In this document: one piece after another, positions 1-9,612 of the stretch | Position numbering within the stretch: position 1 is the stretch's first letter | Layout of the letters: each line of letters begins with the position of its first letter | Assembly: GCA_013297885.1 (NCBI GenBank) | Contig: JAAFIR010000013.1 | Span: 1 to 64,000 of the forward strand | DNA length: 64,000 nucleotides | Direction of reading: 5' to 3' | Source: Leptospirales bacterium | Lineage (GTDB): Bacteria; Spirochaetota; Leptospiria; Leptospirales; Leptospiraceae | The notes under the pieces: model-generated | Seen by the model: only the letters and a program-made list of their open reading frames with translations | Database searches by the model: none | Told to the model about the DNA's origin: nothing | Made by a program: the position numbers and the translations under genes

Positions 1-2
1 TT

Positions 3-332
3 CTTATTGCAGACAATGTTGGAAACTTATCCAAAGAAGAAAGTGTAACTTATTTTATTGATAAAAGTGCACCAGAGTTAGAGATTTCAACAAATAATGA
101 ACTTTCAGAAGAGAATGAAAGACTGTATTGTGAGAAAGGGTCTAAGATTTTTTTGAATGGAAAAGATTCAGGTATTGGATTAAGAAAAATCATGTATCGA
201 AAAAATGGAAAAGATTGGAAAGAATACAAAAACAAAGGCTTTAGAGTAAAAAAAGATTTGTTTTTAGAAATTCAAACTCAAGATGAACTTGGAAATTCAA
301 ACCTTGAAAATTTTTCTTGTACTGTAAAATGA
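3..332 (+). CDS. C-terminal part of an Ig-like (OmpL47-type) surface protein, cut by the window edge
   Basis: An open frame enters from the left edge and ends with TGA at 330-332, giving about 109 C-terminal residues. The protein reads as extracellular beta-sandwich repeats: a stretch with ADNVGN and YFIDKSAPELEIS is followed by SGIGLRKIMYRKNGKDW and QDELGNSN. This 'D..GN / IDKSAPE / SGI..I.Y..NG..W' pattern is typical of OmpL47-type and related Ig-like domains in leptospiral surface proteins. The stop overlaps the start of the next gene (ATGA), so the two are probably co-transcribed and translationally coupled. The N-terminus, and with it any signal peptide, lies outside the window. Family assignment is by pattern only. 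Confidence 0.6.
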   Translation, partial: LIADNVGNLSKEESVTYFIDKSAPELEISTNNELSEENERLYCEKGSKIFLNGKDSGIGLRKIMYRKNGKDWKEYKNKGFRVKKDLFLEIQTQDELGNSNLENFSCTVK

Positions 333-1654
333 AATATTTTATTTTTTTATTTTTTATAATCAAAATTTTTTCAAATGAATTTATTGTTTCACCTGTGTTT
401 CCAATTTTAATTGGTGAAAATAATATTTATGCTACTTTAGAAGGTGTTTTCAGTTTTTATCCTTCAAGAGAAAAAGAAAAAATTTTTAACCTTAGGAAAA
501 ATGAAACTTTAAAACCAAATTTATCTTCTTATGTGAGTTTAAAAATAGATAATGAAGTTATAAAGTTAAATCAATTTAAGTCAGCTCTTAGTGAATGGGA
601 CGAAGAAAGTAAAAAAGTAAAAATTAGTTATTTTCATGAAGAGAAAGAAATTTTAGTTTTATTTGAGTTAAATTCAATTCCAGAAAGAAAAAATTTTTTT
701 AAAGTTTCTTATGAAATAAAAAATTTATCAAAAAAAAATCACCAAATTGGTTTGAGAATTTTTCAAGATGTTTCAACTTATACTTCAGAAGAAGGTAAAC
801 TTGTTGTATATTCTAATTTTGATAGTGATAATCATAATGGTGAAGTAAAATTTACTCCATTTCAAAGCCCTTATTGGGAAACAGAATTTGATAAATATAG
901 GCATTGGAAATTGAGAAATCACATTTTGGGGGAAGGAATTACATTACCTGATAAAGTTGCATTTACTAGTTTCGAAAAAAGTTATTTTTCAGAATGGGAT
1001 TATTTTACAAAAAAATCAAATAATATTACAAATGATTCTGCAGTTATTTTATGGTGGGAACCAAAATTAGTTTTAGCTGAACAATCAATATTTATTCTTC
1101 AAGAATTTGAAATTTCGAGTTATTATGATGGATTTAAATTTGATTTGGTAAATCCAAATTCTGGTTTTGGAAGATTAAAATTAAGTTACAAAAATCCCTT
1201 TAAAGATAGAATTTCTGTAGATTATAAGTTTGAAAGTTTTCCAGAAAATTCTTATATTATTGAAAATTATAAAACTAACTTTTCCTTATCTGAAGGTGAA
1301 CATTTTGATAAATCTATTCCAATGACTATATTAGGTAAACGTAATATATTATTTATTATAAAAGAAACTAGAAATGGAGTTGAAAGAAAATATTCTATCC
1401 CAATAAATTTATCAAATTCAAATAGAGTTCAAACTTTACCTTTTCAATTTGGTTCAACTTATAGAGTTAAATATAGCACTGACAAATCTGATTTAAAATT
1501 AAAAGCAGTTTTAAAGAGCAAAAATGATAATCGTACTTTAGGTGAAGTAGATTTGTTACAAACAAAAAATAGTAAAAACGAATTTTTATATACTGCTGAA
1601 ATTGATTTGAAAAGTTTTTATGGTGAAGTTATAGAAGAAATTTATATTAAATAA
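329..1654 (+). CDS. exported protein of unknown function, 441 aa
   Basis: I chose ATG 329 because it overlaps the upstream stop (ATGA at 329-332) and gives a clean signal peptide (MKYFIFLFFIIKIFSNEF). A TTG four codons earlier would put the same frame inside the upstream gene. The mature part is rich in alternating hydrophobic and polar residues and aromatics (for example QSPYWETEFDKYRHWKLRN near residue 185 and ILWWEPKL near 240), suggesting beta-sandwich folds. I see no lipobox and no catalytic motif. It follows an Ig-like surface protein and precedes another unknown protein, so an envelope role for all three is likely. I do not recognise the family. Confidence 0.65.
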   Translation: MKYFIFLFFIIKIFSNEFIVSPVFPILIGENNIYATLEGVFSFYPSREKEKIFNLRKNETLKPNLSSYVSLKIDNEVIKLNQFKSALSEWDEESKKVKISYFHEEKEILVLFELNSIPERKNFFKVSYEIKNLSKKNHQIGLRIFQDVSTYTSEEGKLVVYSNFDSDNHNGEVKFTPFQSPYWETEFDKYRHWKLRNHILGEGITLPDKVAFTSFEKSYFSEWDYFTKKSNNITNDSAVILWWEPKLVLAEQSIFILQEFEISSYYDGFKFDLVNPNSGFGRLKLSYKNPFKDRISVDYKFESFPENSYIIENYKTNFSLSEGEHFDKSIPMTILGKRNILFIIKETRNGVERKYSIPINLSNSNRVQTLPFQFGSTYRVKYSTDKSDLKLKAVLKSKNDNRTLGEVDLLQTKNSKNEFLYTAEIDLKSFYGEVIEEIYIK

Positions 1655-1670
1655 ATTGGAATAAATTATT

Positions 1671-2531
1671 TTGATAAATGATTACCTTACTGAATTAAAA
1701 AAAAATCAAACAGATTTTAAAATCTATATTGATAATCTTCATTGTCCTTATATTTTATTAAATGAAGAATATACTATGCCTTCTCTCTCAAATCATATTA
1801 TGACTTTAGAAGAGAACATAAATTTAGTAAAATTATTCACAACATATCTTCCAAAAACTCTTAGTGGAATGAATTTTCTTACTAAAACAATTTCAAAAAA
1901 AGAAACCAGCCGATTAAATTTTGTAAAAGAATTTTCTAGTAGTGGAAATAAATTTATTCTTTTATTTACAATTGAAATAAAATACTTGGGAGGATCTTTA
2001 AGTTCTAAAATTTTTAAACCTTCAACTCAAACTCATTTTCCTTCATATTTAACTGATAGAATTTTTTTTCATTCAAGAATTATCCCTGTATCTGAAGTAA
2101 TTAAAAATAATAACTATATAATAGATTTCACACCAGTTAAAAACGATAATATATTTTTTAATTACCAAATTGAATTTACAAATAGAGAAAAACCAGAGTT
2201 TATTTCTGAAATGTTTGATGAATTAGATTTTAGAAATATATTAAAACCGATTTATGAAAATTTAAAAATCTCTGAATTCTGGACATTAGGAAAAATTTAT
2301 GAACCAATTGGTATTGAGTTTTTAAGTCCCATTTTAAAGCTAATTTCTATTTATCCAGATCAGGAAATTGAAGAATTTAAAAAATTTTCAGAATTACTTT
2401 CAAATAATTTTCAACTAAAAAAAATTCCACCAGAATCGATTTACTTTTTTTATGATTGGTTAAAAAAATTCTCCTTTGAAAAATCCATTTCTCCTTCTGG
2501 AAATTTTCGTTGGGAGATCAAAATATTATAA
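1671..2531 (+). CDS. hypothetical protein, 286 aa, TTG start
   Basis: The frame opens with TTG at 1671, 16 bases after the previous stop, and I see only a weak purine-rich stretch (TTGGAAT) as a possible ribosome site. The protein has no signal peptide or membrane segment. It is rich in Lys, Asn, Phe and Ile, with a somewhat glycine-containing patch (KYLGGSLSSK) near residue 105. Its 3' end overlaps by six bases the 3' end of the convergent gene on the other strand. Same-strand spacing suggests it is the last gene of the operon that begins left of the window. No family recognised; the start is the least certain part. Confidence 0.55.
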   Translation: MINDYLTELKKNQTDFKIYIDNLHCPYILLNEEYTMPSLSNHIMTLEENINLVKLFTTYLPKTLSGMNFLTKTISKKETSRLNFVKEFSSSGNKFILLFTIEIKYLGGSLSSKIFKPSTQTHFPSYLTDRIFFHSRIIPVSEVIKNNNYIIDFTPVKNDNIFFNYQIEFTNREKPEFISEMFDELDFRNILKPIYENLKISEFWTLGKIYEPIGIEFLSPILKLISIYPDQEIEEFKKFSELLSNNFQLKKIPPESIYFFYDWLKKFSFEKSISPSGNFRWEIKIL

Positions 2532-3638
2532 ATTAATTGTTTTATCTATTAAATTAAAATCTTGAAGTGATGTTGAATTATAAACTAATAAAATATAAAG
2601 CGAAGAAACAAAAATAATAATTGCTAAAATTGAAAAGAAAATTACCAAAGTATTTCTTAAAAATCTGAATTGTAAAAAAGATAAACTCACTAAAATATTA
2701 CCTGTTATTGAAATTTTAGATTCTTTTCCAATTTTATAATAATTTCGAATATAAAATAAACAAATTAAAATTAACATTCCTAAAAGCAAATAACCAAACT
2801 GCACTTGGTAATGTTTTTGAAGTGAAAATAAAGGAACATAAATTAAATTTCCAATTAAAACACCAGAAAAAATAATAATTAAAAAATGTTTTAAAATTTG
2901 TAATTGAGAAGCGATAGCTTTAAAAAATCCATTTTGTTTTTTTTGAGAAGAAAATTCAACACTTTGAACTTGAACTTTAGTATTGTTTTCTTCATCATTC
3001 ATTCCAGCAATATATAAAGATTGGTAATTTAAATCCATGTCTTGTTTCAATTTTAAACTTTTTCTAAATGCTAGAATACTTAAGATCAAAAAAGGTAAAT
3101 TTAGAAGCAATAATAAACTTAAAAACGGAAAACTAGCTTTCGCTGCTGAAATCGACTCTTCAGGTAAAGCTAAAGTATTACCAAATAAAAGCATTATATT
3201 CATAAATGCAGTTGGTAAAAAAATCAATGGGTAACGTATAAAAAATAAAATTGAAAAAAAAGAAAAAAATCTACTTAGTATTATTGAATACCAAGTTTCA
3301 AATTGAATTGAAACAAAAGTGGTAAAACAAAAAAATAAAAGAAAAAATACTAAAAAAATTCCAATTTTAATTTTAGATAATCTAGATTCAAGAATTTCTA
3401 CAGTTTTTTTCGATTTGGATTCTTCTGGAATATCTAAATCATTAATTTCATTCAAATTTAATTTTAAAATAGATAATTCAGAAAAAAGACCTGATTTAAG
3501 TTTTAGTTCATATTTTAGGCTTGATTTATCTTTAAGTTCTATGTCTTCAAAATCAATTTCATAATTTAAATCAACGAACAAAATTGAAATTAAATAAAAG
3601 AAAATAATAAATAGTATAGGGTAAAAAAATTTTTTCAT
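2526..3638 (-). CDS. multi-pass membrane protein of unknown function, 370 aa
   Basis: Hydrophobic segments near residues 2-22, 90-110, 120-165, 172-192, 250-270, 278-295 and 330-355 predict about seven membrane spans. A long hydrophilic loop lies between the first two and another (rich in Glu, Asn and Lys) between the fourth and fifth. I chose ATG 3638 because it overlaps the upstream stop as ATGA; an in-frame ATG eight codons earlier lies inside the upstream gene. It is probably coupled to the upstream protein, which has a single C-terminal membrane anchor. The overall layout loosely recalls Yip1-like membrane proteins, but I see no diagnostic motif and assign no function. Confidence 0.65.
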   Translation of the reverse strand: MKKFFYPILFIIFFYLISILFVDLNYEIDFEDIELKDKSSLKYELKLKSGLFSELSILKLNLNEINDLDIPEESKSKKTVEILESRLSKIKIGIFLVFFLLFFCFTTFVSIQFETWYSIILSRFFSFFSILFFIRYPLIFLPTAFMNIMLLFGNTLALPEESISAAKASFPFLSLLLLLNLPFLILSILAFRKSLKLKQDMDLNYQSLYIAGMNDEENNTKVQVQSVEFSSQKKQNGFFKAIASQLQILKHFLIIIFSGVLIGNLIYVPLFSLQKHYQVQFGYLLLGMLILICLFYIRNYYKIGKESKISITGNILVSLSFLQFRFLRNTLVIFFSILAIIIFVSSLYILLVYNSTSLQDFNLIDKTINL

Positions 3639-4600
3639 AAAAGAACTGAAACTAATATCCATGCAATCACAATAAATGAAATTGCTCCTCCCACTAATAT
3701 TGCTGTCATGTTTAAATTTAATCCAGTAAATGGAGATTTTTGTTTTGAGTTGTCGTAAATTTCAAATTCTTCAATTGATTTTGAATTTGAAGAGAGACTT
3801 TCATTTGTAGCAATTTTCACTCTAACAGCTATTTCTGTTTCAACATACTTAGCAAAAACACCATCTATGATTTTTACAATATAAAAAATTTCACCTTGAT
3901 TTCTTTTTATTTCTGCAATTGTTGCTGGAGCATGTCGAATAATTCCTGCATCGTCTTTTAAAGAAAGTAAATTAATAACATTATTTGAAACTTCATTTTC
4001 TGGAGAAATTTTAATCATTACCTTATCATTAACTTTTAGTTCATCAGCTCTGGTCCCATTTACTGGAGAAAGAACAAAACTAAAATTTGTGACAATTGCA
4101 CCAGCTGGAATTACTGATGCAGAATCATTTACTTGAGAAACCTCATTTGTTGCATCTTGAAATTTTGAGTCATGAATTTTGTCCATATCATCTTTTGAGA
4201 TTGGATAAAATTTTGAATTGATATAAACATCATTTTTCCCAAGAATTTTAACTAATTGCTGTTTTAAAAGTTCGTTTAATTTATCTCCATTTTCTGTTTG
4301 GATATAATAAATAAATTCCATCAAAAAACTTTCATTAGTGATTGAATTTTTAAATGTATTTGTAAAAGATAAAGTTGCATTTTGAACATAGTTTCCTTCA
4401 ATCATAAACTTTTGAATTTTGGAAACTACATCTTTATAAGTAAAATCAGTTTGTATATTAATTAACTCTGGAGAGTAGGAAACTAGTGCTTCGAACTTTT
4501 CGACAGTATTTTTTTGTTGGTTTGCTACTGCACAAAAAAGCACATGGGTTCTTTGTATGCTATCTTTAGCAACAAATTTCAAAAAAAATAATTCTGACAT
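3635..4600 (-). CDS. protein with one C-terminal membrane anchor, function unknown, 321 aa
   Basis: The N-terminal 290 residues are soluble and mixed alpha/beta. The C-terminus is one strong membrane segment (MTAILVGGAISFIVIAWILV) with only two residues after it, so the protein is a tail-anchored type. The middle (VIPAGAIVTNFSFVLSPVNGTRADELKVNDKVMIKI) looks like a small beta-rich domain. I chose ATG 4600; an in-frame GTG two codons upstream is the alternative. It is followed by the multi-pass membrane protein with a 4-base overlap, suggesting a two-gene membrane module. Its promoter must lie in the 213-base divergent spacer shared with the chemoreceptor gene. Not recognised. Confidence 0.6.
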   Translation of the reverse strand: MSELFFLKFVAKDSIQRTHVLFCAVANQQKNTVEKFEALVSYSPELINIQTDFTYKDVVSKIQKFMIEGNYVQNATLSFTNTFKNSITNESFLMEFIYYIQTENGDKLNELLKQQLVKILGKNDVYINSKFYPISKDDMDKIHDSKFQDATNEVSQVNDSASVIPAGAIVTNFSFVLSPVNGTRADELKVNDKVMIKISPENEVSNNVINLLSLKDDAGIIRHAPATIAEIKRNQGEIFYIVKIIDGVFAKYVETEIAVRVKIATNESLSSNSKSIEEFEIYDNSKQKSPFTGLNLNMTAILVGGAISFIVIAWILVSVLL

Positions 4601-4813
4601 ATACACTGATCAAATTAGATTTATCGTTTTTCCTTGCAAGTACAATTTCTAATTAAAGGTTTTAATTATGTATTGTAGATTTTGTGTGGAATTTTTCCTT
4701 ATAAGAACAAAATTTTTTTCTATCAATTTTCTTTAAAAACTCAACACTTTAACAATTTATTACCTAAAATTATTACTTTAAATTTTATCAGCTTAAAAGT
4801 TTATAGGTGTATA

Positions 4814-6541
4814 ATGTTTAGTTTTTTTAATCAATTAAAAATTTCATATCGTATTTATCTTTTTTTCTCAGTTAGTCTTATCTCTATTCTGATTATTATA
4901 TTTTCAAACGTCTTTAGATTGAACAAACTTGGAAAAAATCTCGAGATAGATTTAATTAATAGCCAGAAAAAAGCTGATTACATTTTAGAAATAAATGTAA
5001 TTGCTTTAAATAAAGTAAGAAAACTTTTAGAAATCATTTCAAGTAATGATATTGAATTCAAAAAAAAAGGTTTAGAGTATATTGACTCTGAAACTAAAAA
5101 AGTAACTGAAACTTTTAAAAATTTAGAAAAAATTTCTCAGGTTGGAAAAGAAAAAGATTTAGTAATAAGTGCTAACGAAAAAAGAAAATTATTCGTAGCC
5201 TCTAAAGAAAAAGTTTTAGCTCTTAGTTTGATTTATGGAAAAGAAAAAGAAATTATTGAAATCTTATCTTCAGAAACACTTCCTCGATTAAAAACATATT
5301 TAGAATTGGTAAATTCTATAAGTATCATTATTAATGAAAATACTTTGACTATTACAAAAAAAATGCAAAATGATACATCAGAAAATACTAATTTTCAAAT
5401 TCTATTTTTAGTTATTTTTATTCTAGTTAAACTAATTATGCTTATTTGGATTATTCGTTCAATACAAAATCCTTTAGATAAAACAATTGATATAATTTCA
5501 AAAATTGCTAATGGAGACTTCACTTCAAAAATAGAATTTGATAGAAAAAGTCGTGATGAGTTTAGCAGAATGTTATTTGATTTAGAAAAAATGAAGCTGA
5601 GTTTAACAGTTGCAATTCAAAAAGTAAAGGAAGTAACTTCATCAGTAATTGAAACAAACGGAAACTTAGTTCAAATTTCTGCTAATTTAAATTCATCAGC
5701 AATTCAACTAGCTTCTAGCTCAGAAGAAACTTCAGCAGCTACTGAAGAAGTTGCAGCTACAAATGAAAATGTATCAAACAAAATTTCAAAACAAACATCT
5801 GAAATTAATCAAATTAATTCCAATTTAATGAACTTAAATCATTCAATTAATGAAATCAAAAATCTTTCAGAAATTCTTTCCAAAAATTCAACAGACTCTT
5901 TATCTAAAGTTCAGAATTCAGAAAAAACAATTGAAGGAACTATTCTTTCTATGGATAAAATTAAATCTAGTTCTACAAAGATTAACGAGTTTGTAACTTT
6001 GATTTCTGAAATTTCTTCCCAAACAAATTTACTTGCTTTAAATGCTTCAATTGAAGCTGCTCGAGCTGGTGAATCAGGAAAAGGATTTGCTATTGTTGCA
6101 GATAGTATAAATAAGCTAGCTGATAGTACTTCAAGTTCTGTAAAACAAATTCAGATTTTAATTGGTGAGTCAGTTAGTTCAGTTAACGAAGGTTATGAAA
6201 AAGTAACAGATCTTTCAAAAAATTTAAAACAAATTACAAACGTTGTAAATAAAATTAATAGTTCAATTCTTGAAATTTCAAGTACAATTCAAGAACAATC
6301 TAAAAACTCTAATGAAATTACTTTAAACTCAAAAAAAATATCTGAATTTTCTAATGAAATTTCAATCGCTTCAAATGAACAAAAATTGGGTATGAAAGAA
6401 ATTAATCATTCAGTTATTTTTGTTTCTGACAATGCTCAAACTGTTTCTAGTGAAGCAATTATTATAAAAGAACTTTCTGATGAATTTAATTTACAAGCAA
6501 TGAAATTAAAAGAATCAATTGCAATTTTTAAATTTGAATAA
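4814..6541 (+). CDS. methyl-accepting chemotaxis protein
   Basis: A 575-residue transmembrane chemoreceptor. An N-terminal membrane span (residues about 12-34) is followed by a helical sensor region of about 160 residues, a second span (about 196-217) and a HAMP linker with [20 protein letters not shown] and GDF. The long coiled-coil signalling domain contains the conserved hairpin tip ([17 protein letters not shown], about residues 403-419), which contacts CheA and CheW. I chose ATG 4814, preceded by AGG at 4805, because the open frame upstream of it has no signal or domain character. The periplasmic part is helical (four-helix-bundle type) and gives no clue to the ligand. Downstream is a structured repeat and then gatB. 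The family assignment is certain. Confidence 0.93.
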   Translation: MFSFFNQLKISYRIYLFFSVSLISILIIIFSNVFRLNKLGKNLEIDLINSQKKADYILEINVIALNKVRKLLEIISSNDIEFKKKGLEYIDSETKKVTETFKNLEKISQVGKEKDLVISANEKRKLFVASKEKVLALSLIYGKEKEIIEILSSETLPRLKTYLELVNSISIIINENTLTITKKMQNDTSENTNFQILFLVIFILVKLIMLIWIIRSIQNPLDKTIDIISKIANGDFTSKIEFDRKSRDEFSRMLFDLEKMKLSLTVAIQKVKEVTSSVIETNGNLVQISANLNSSAIQLASSSEETSAATEEVAATNENVSNKISKQTSEINQINSNLMNLNHSINEIKNLSEILSKNSTDSLSKVQNSEKTIEGTILSMDKIKSSSTKINEFVTLISEISSQTNLLALNASIEAARAGESGKGFAIVADSINKLADSTSSSVKQIQILIGESVSSVNEGYEKVTDLSKNLKQITNVVNKINSSILEISSTIQEQSKNSNEITLNSKKISEFSNEISIASNEQKLGMKEINHSVIFVSDNAQTVSSEAIIIKELSDEFNLQAMKLKESIAIFKFE

Positions 6542-6550
6542 AATTTATCC

Positions 6551-6678
6551 AATACTAGGGAAAGGGATTGAAGCATTTCTGAATTGCCTCTGACTTTTGT
6601 CAGAGGATTCAGAAGTAGCGGAAAGCCCGGTTTTTGCAAGCCCTGGTAAGGAAGGGCGTTAGCAAAAATTCCCCAAAC
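6551..6678 (+). repeat. modular double-hairpin intergenic element, copy 1
   Basis: In order: AATACTAGGGA and AGGGATTGAAGC (box 1, to 6574); hairpin 1 at 6577-6614, a long stem with arms TTCTGAAT and CCTCTGAC facing their complements; AGCGGAAAGCCCGG (box 2, to 6630); hairpin 2 at 6631-6668, with outer arms TTTTTGC/GCAAAAA and inner GCCCT/AGGGC; and TTCCCCAAAC (box 3, 6669-6678). The same box order recurs in other spacers of the window with different arm sequences. It lies between the chemoreceptor stop and gatB and may terminate transcription or be a non-autonomous repeat. Confidence 0.75.
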
Positions 6679-6744
6679 AATTGATAATACTCTAACTCCT
6701 TGACAAATTGGATTTTTCAGAAAATTTGAAATTAGAGGTGAGTT

Positions 6745-8205
6745 ATGACAGACTACGAAGTTATTATTGGACTTGAAGTTCATGCACAATTAAACACAAA
6801 TACAAAAGTTTTTTCTGTTAGTCCAACAGTTTTTGGAAGCTCACCAAATACACAAGTTTCAACTGTGTGCTACGGTCTACCTGGCGCATTACCAGTGTTA
6901 AACGGCGAGGCACTTGATAAAGCAATTATGGCTGGACTTGCACTTGGTTGTTCCATTACACTTTTTACAAAATTTGATCGCAAAAATTATTTTTATCCTG
7001 ATTTACCAAAAGGTTATCAAATTTCTCAATTTGATAAACCAATTTGCCAAGGTGGATTTATTAAATACCAAATGAAAGGTGAGGCTGAACCTAAAATTAT
7101 AAATCTTGAAAGAATTCATTTGGAAGAGGATGCAGGAAAATTAATTCACTCGGCTGATTCAAGTATTCCAAATTCTTATGTTGACTTAAATCGTGCAGGA
7201 ACTCCTCTTATTGAAATTGTTTCAAAACCTGAACTTAGAAGTTCTGATGAGGCTTATATGTATTTAACCACTCTCAAAACAATTTTAAGATACATTCAAG
7301 TTTCAGATTGTAATATGGAAGAAGGTTCACTTCGTTGTGATGCAAACGTTTCTATTCGTCCTCGCGGCACAACTGAACTCAGAACAAGAGTGGAAATTAA
7401 AAACTTAAATTCGTTTAAAGCAGTTAAGACTGCAATCGATTATGAAGTGGAATGGCAAAAAGATCAATATGCTAGAGGATTAAAATTTCACCAACAAACA
7501 AAACTTTGGGATGCAACAAAGCAACAAACACTTCCGATGCGTTCTAAAGAAATGGCACATGATTATCGTTTTTTTCCAGATCCAGATCTTCCAGTAATTG
7601 TTTTGAAACAAGAATATGTGGATCAAATCAAAACTAAATTGCCCGAACTTCCTGCTGCAAAAAAAATTAGATTTATCGAATCACTTGGGCTTCCAGAATA
7701 TGATGCTGGTGTGCTAACTGCTGAAAGAGAAATTGCAGAGTATTATGAACAAGCTCTAAAAATTTCTGGTGATGCAAAAAAAACTTCCAACTGGGTAAAA
7801 GATGAAGTGCTTGGAATTGTGAACAAAGAAAATATTTCTATAAATGAATTTCAAATTGAAGCTACTCGAATTGGTGGTTTAGTTAAATTAATTTCTGAAG
7901 GAAAAATTTCTGGTAAAATTGGAAAAGATGTTTTTGAAAAAATGCTGACCAACAAAAAATCTCCAGAAGATATTGTGAGTGAAGAAGGTCTTCTAGTCGT
8001 TACAGACAATAAAGAAATTGAAAAAATTGTTGATGAAGTTTTAGAAAAAAATCAAGCTGCTGTAGAAGATTATCGAAAAGGAAAAGACAGAGCTCTTGGT
8101 TCTCTTGTGGGTCAAGTGATGAAAGAAAGTAAAGGCAAAGCTGATCCCCCAACTGTGAACAAACTTTTGCTAGAAAAGCTGGGTCCACTTCCTCCGAAGA
8201 ATTAG
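6745..8205 (+). CDS. gatB: Asp-tRNA(Asn)/Glu-tRNA(Gln) amidotransferase subunit B
   Basis: GatB is the tRNA-binding and kinase subunit of GatCAB. It activates the mischarged Glu-tRNA(Gln) or Asp-tRNA(Asn) with ATP before amidation. The 486 residues match the usual length. The N-terminus reads [15 protein letters not shown], followed by the conserved [46 protein letters not shown] and [13 protein letters not shown] signatures. The C-terminal part is the helical YqeY-like tail, ending near [20 protein letters not shown] 6745 is preceded by a strong GAGGTGA. gatA and gatC are not adjacent. Structured repeats flank the gene on both sides. Confidence 0.97.
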   Translation: MTDYEVIIGLEVHAQLNTNTKVFSVSPTVFGSSPNTQVSTVCYGLPGALPVLNGEALDKAIMAGLALGCSITLFTKFDRKNYFYPDLPKGYQISQFDKPICQGGFIKYQMKGEAEPKIINLERIHLEEDAGKLIHSADSSIPNSYVDLNRAGTPLIEIVSKPELRSSDEAYMYLTTLKTILRYIQVSDCNMEEGSLRCDANVSIRPRGTTELRTRVEIKNLNSFKAVKTAIDYEVEWQKDQYARGLKFHQQTKLWDATKQQTLPMRSKEMAHDYRFFPDPDLPVIVLKQEYVDQIKTKLPELPAAKKIRFIESLGLPEYDAGVLTAEREIAEYYEQALKISGDAKKTSNWVKDEVLGIVNKENISINEFQIEATRIGGLVKLISEGKISGKIGKDVFEKMLTNKKSPEDIVSEEGLLVVTDNKEIEKIVDEVLEKNQAAVEDYRKGKDRALGSLVGQVMKESKGKADPPTVNKLLLEKLGPLPPKN

Positions 8206-8358
8206 TTGGGCGTTTCTTTTCATTTACACCTGTTGAGCAGTAGTATCATCAGGCGATAGTAAATGAAAAGTCGGGCTTGAAAAGGGTTTCGTCCTCACAA
8301 GTTCGGACTTGCGAAGCTCTTCGAGCTGCAACCTTTTCAATCCCTAACGCTAGTATTG
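8205..8358 (-). repeat. modular double-hairpin intergenic element, copy 2 (reverse)
   Basis: Read on the minus strand, box 1 is CAATACTAGCG plus TTAGGGATTGAA (8346-8358 and inward), nearly the same as in copy 1. Hairpin 1 has outer arms TTGAAAAGG/CCTTTTCAA, with smaller stems inside (CAAGT/ACTTG and AGCTC/GAGCT). Box 2 contains AAGCCCG. Hairpin 2 has 12-bp arms CTTTTCATTTAC/GTAAATGAAAAG. Box 3 is CGCCCAA at the gatB stop. It sits between convergent gatB and the DUF1564 gene, where it could serve as a bidirectional terminator. Confidence 0.72.
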
Positions 8359-8513
8359 AGAAACTTTTTGCAAAGGATTAAATTTTAAAATTCTTTATGT
8401 TGGTAAGGATTTATGTAAATTAAAATTTAAAAAATTTTTAGTATAGTAGTGTTGTGAGATTTTTTTGAGTTGAGAAATTTGTTTGTGAAGTGGGCTTTTT
8501 AGTCTAGGAAAAT

Positions 8514-9023
8514 CTATCCGAACTCGAAAATCCTTTCGTATTGGGGAATTTTATTGTCTTGAAAAAATCCCCCGTATTGAAAAACCTGCACCATCCCCGT
8601 TGCAACGGGTAAGTCTAATTTTGTGGTAGAATTTACAACTTCAGCAAAGTCCATCAAGTCAAGGCGGAGCAGCAACACGAAAAGTTTGTTGATCGAAAAA
8701 TTAAATGCTGCTCGATACAACTTCATCACAAACCAATCTTTTTTCCATGGCTCAAAATCTTTCCGAATTAAATTTTGTCCTTTTTCTTGATACTCAGTTT
8801 TAAGACGATAAGAATAAGGAACAATTCCACTCTTCAAATAAATTTCATACTTCTTCAGTAAATGAGCAAAATAAATTTTCAAACTTCCAAAATTTTCTAT
8901 TTTCAAATGAAGTTCTTTCCAATAGTCTTCAGGAATCAAAAGTGTACACGAAGTTTCCACAACTTCATCCATTTCTCTAAGTTCTGCAGATTGCTTTTTA
9001 GTAAAAATATATTTTGTTTTCAT
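8514..9023 (-). CDS. DUF1564 family protein
   Basis: I recognise the DUF1564 pattern: TLLIPEDYWKEL followed by about 20 residues, LLKKYEIYL, a mid-protein KDFEPWKKDWFVMKLYRAAFNFSINKLFVLLLRLD segment and a C-terminal stretch ending near YERIFEF. The family is multi-copy in Leptospira and of unknown function; the central helical part resembles a ribbon-helix-helix or helix-turn-helix type nucleic-acid binder, but this is unproven. I chose ATG 9023 (MKTKYIFTKKQ), giving 169 residues. The open frame extends 30 codons further upstream, but that extension lacks family character. No clear ribosome site is seen. It lies in an accessory region with broken genes and an IS remnant, consistent with a mobile or decaying family. 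Confidence 0.72.
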   Translation of the reverse strand: MKTKYIFTKKQSAELREMDEVVETSCTLLIPEDYWKELHLKIENFGSLKIYFAHLLKKYEIYLKSGIVPYSYRLKTEYQEKGQNLIRKDFEPWKKDWFVMKLYRAAFNFSINKLFVLLLRLDLMDFAEVVNSTTKLDLPVATGMVQVFQYGGFFQDNKIPQYERIFEFG

Positions 9024-9113
9024 ATATTTTAAACTGATTTTGCTTTGTAAAAGTTTGCACAGAAGCGAACTTAATAAAAAATTTTTATTTTTCAAATTTT
9101 TATCTTTCATCAC

Positions 9114-9362
9114 CCTTCAGTCTGTGTTCTGCAAAGCAATAACTCGGTCTGTCTTCTGAATTTTTGCAGGAAAACGAACTTCTGGGAAAAAAATAATTAA
9201 ACTTTGAAAATTCAATTTTATTTAAAACAAGTTTTACATAAATCTTGACTAAATTTTAAGATATTAAAAAAAAAATTGCAAAAAAAAATTATTGACAAAC
9301 CTAAAATGAGTATGCCTTATTAAAATTGTAATTTACTTTTTTTTAAAATCTAGGATTAAATT
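9114..9362. other. intergenic stretch with a possible promoter
   Basis: No gene is visible. Near the left end are two related short words, TCTGTGTTCTG and TCTGTCTTCTG, about 28 bases apart. TTGACA at 9293-9298 could be a -35 box for the small lipoprotein remnant that follows, but no good TATAAT lies at the right distance (CTTATT is the nearest). The rest is plain A+T-rich sequence. Confidence 0.3.
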
Positions 9363-9600
9363 ATGTTAAAAAAAACCTGCATTATTACTTTCATTTCAAT
9401 TATGTTGTCCTCAAATTGTTAACAATTAACCACCAAGCCCGATGATTCCAAATCACTTTTTCCAGCAGCCCTGCTTTTTTGCACTGGGGAAAAATGTTAT
9501 TAAACAAATTTATTTTGAAATTCCAATTATCATGCCAAGTTCTACACCAAGCTCAAACTATTTAGTCGCAAAAGTTTTACCACCTAAAAAGAAAAACCAA
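9363..9600 (+). pseudogene. broken lipoprotein gene with a stop right after the lipobox cysteine
   Basis: ATG 9363 opens a typical short lipoprotein signal peptide (MLKKTCIITFISIMLSSNC), and the codon after the Cys is TAA (9420-9422). Reading on in the same frame gives QLTTKPDDSKSLFPAALLFC, which is just what follows the lipidated Cys in Leptospira lipoproteins, before a second stop near 9501. A different frame then continues with FEIPIIMPSSTPSSNYLVAK up to about 9600. The simplest reading is a former lipoprotein gene carrying a nonsense change and a frameshift. The next intact start (9613) begins another lipoprotein. The right boundary is approximate. Confidence 0.5.
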
Positions 9601-9612
9601 TTCAGGAGTTAT

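Noticed and set aside
9420-9422. Stop codon reassignment in the small lipoprotein
   Set aside because: All other genes use TAA, TAG and TGA as normal stops.
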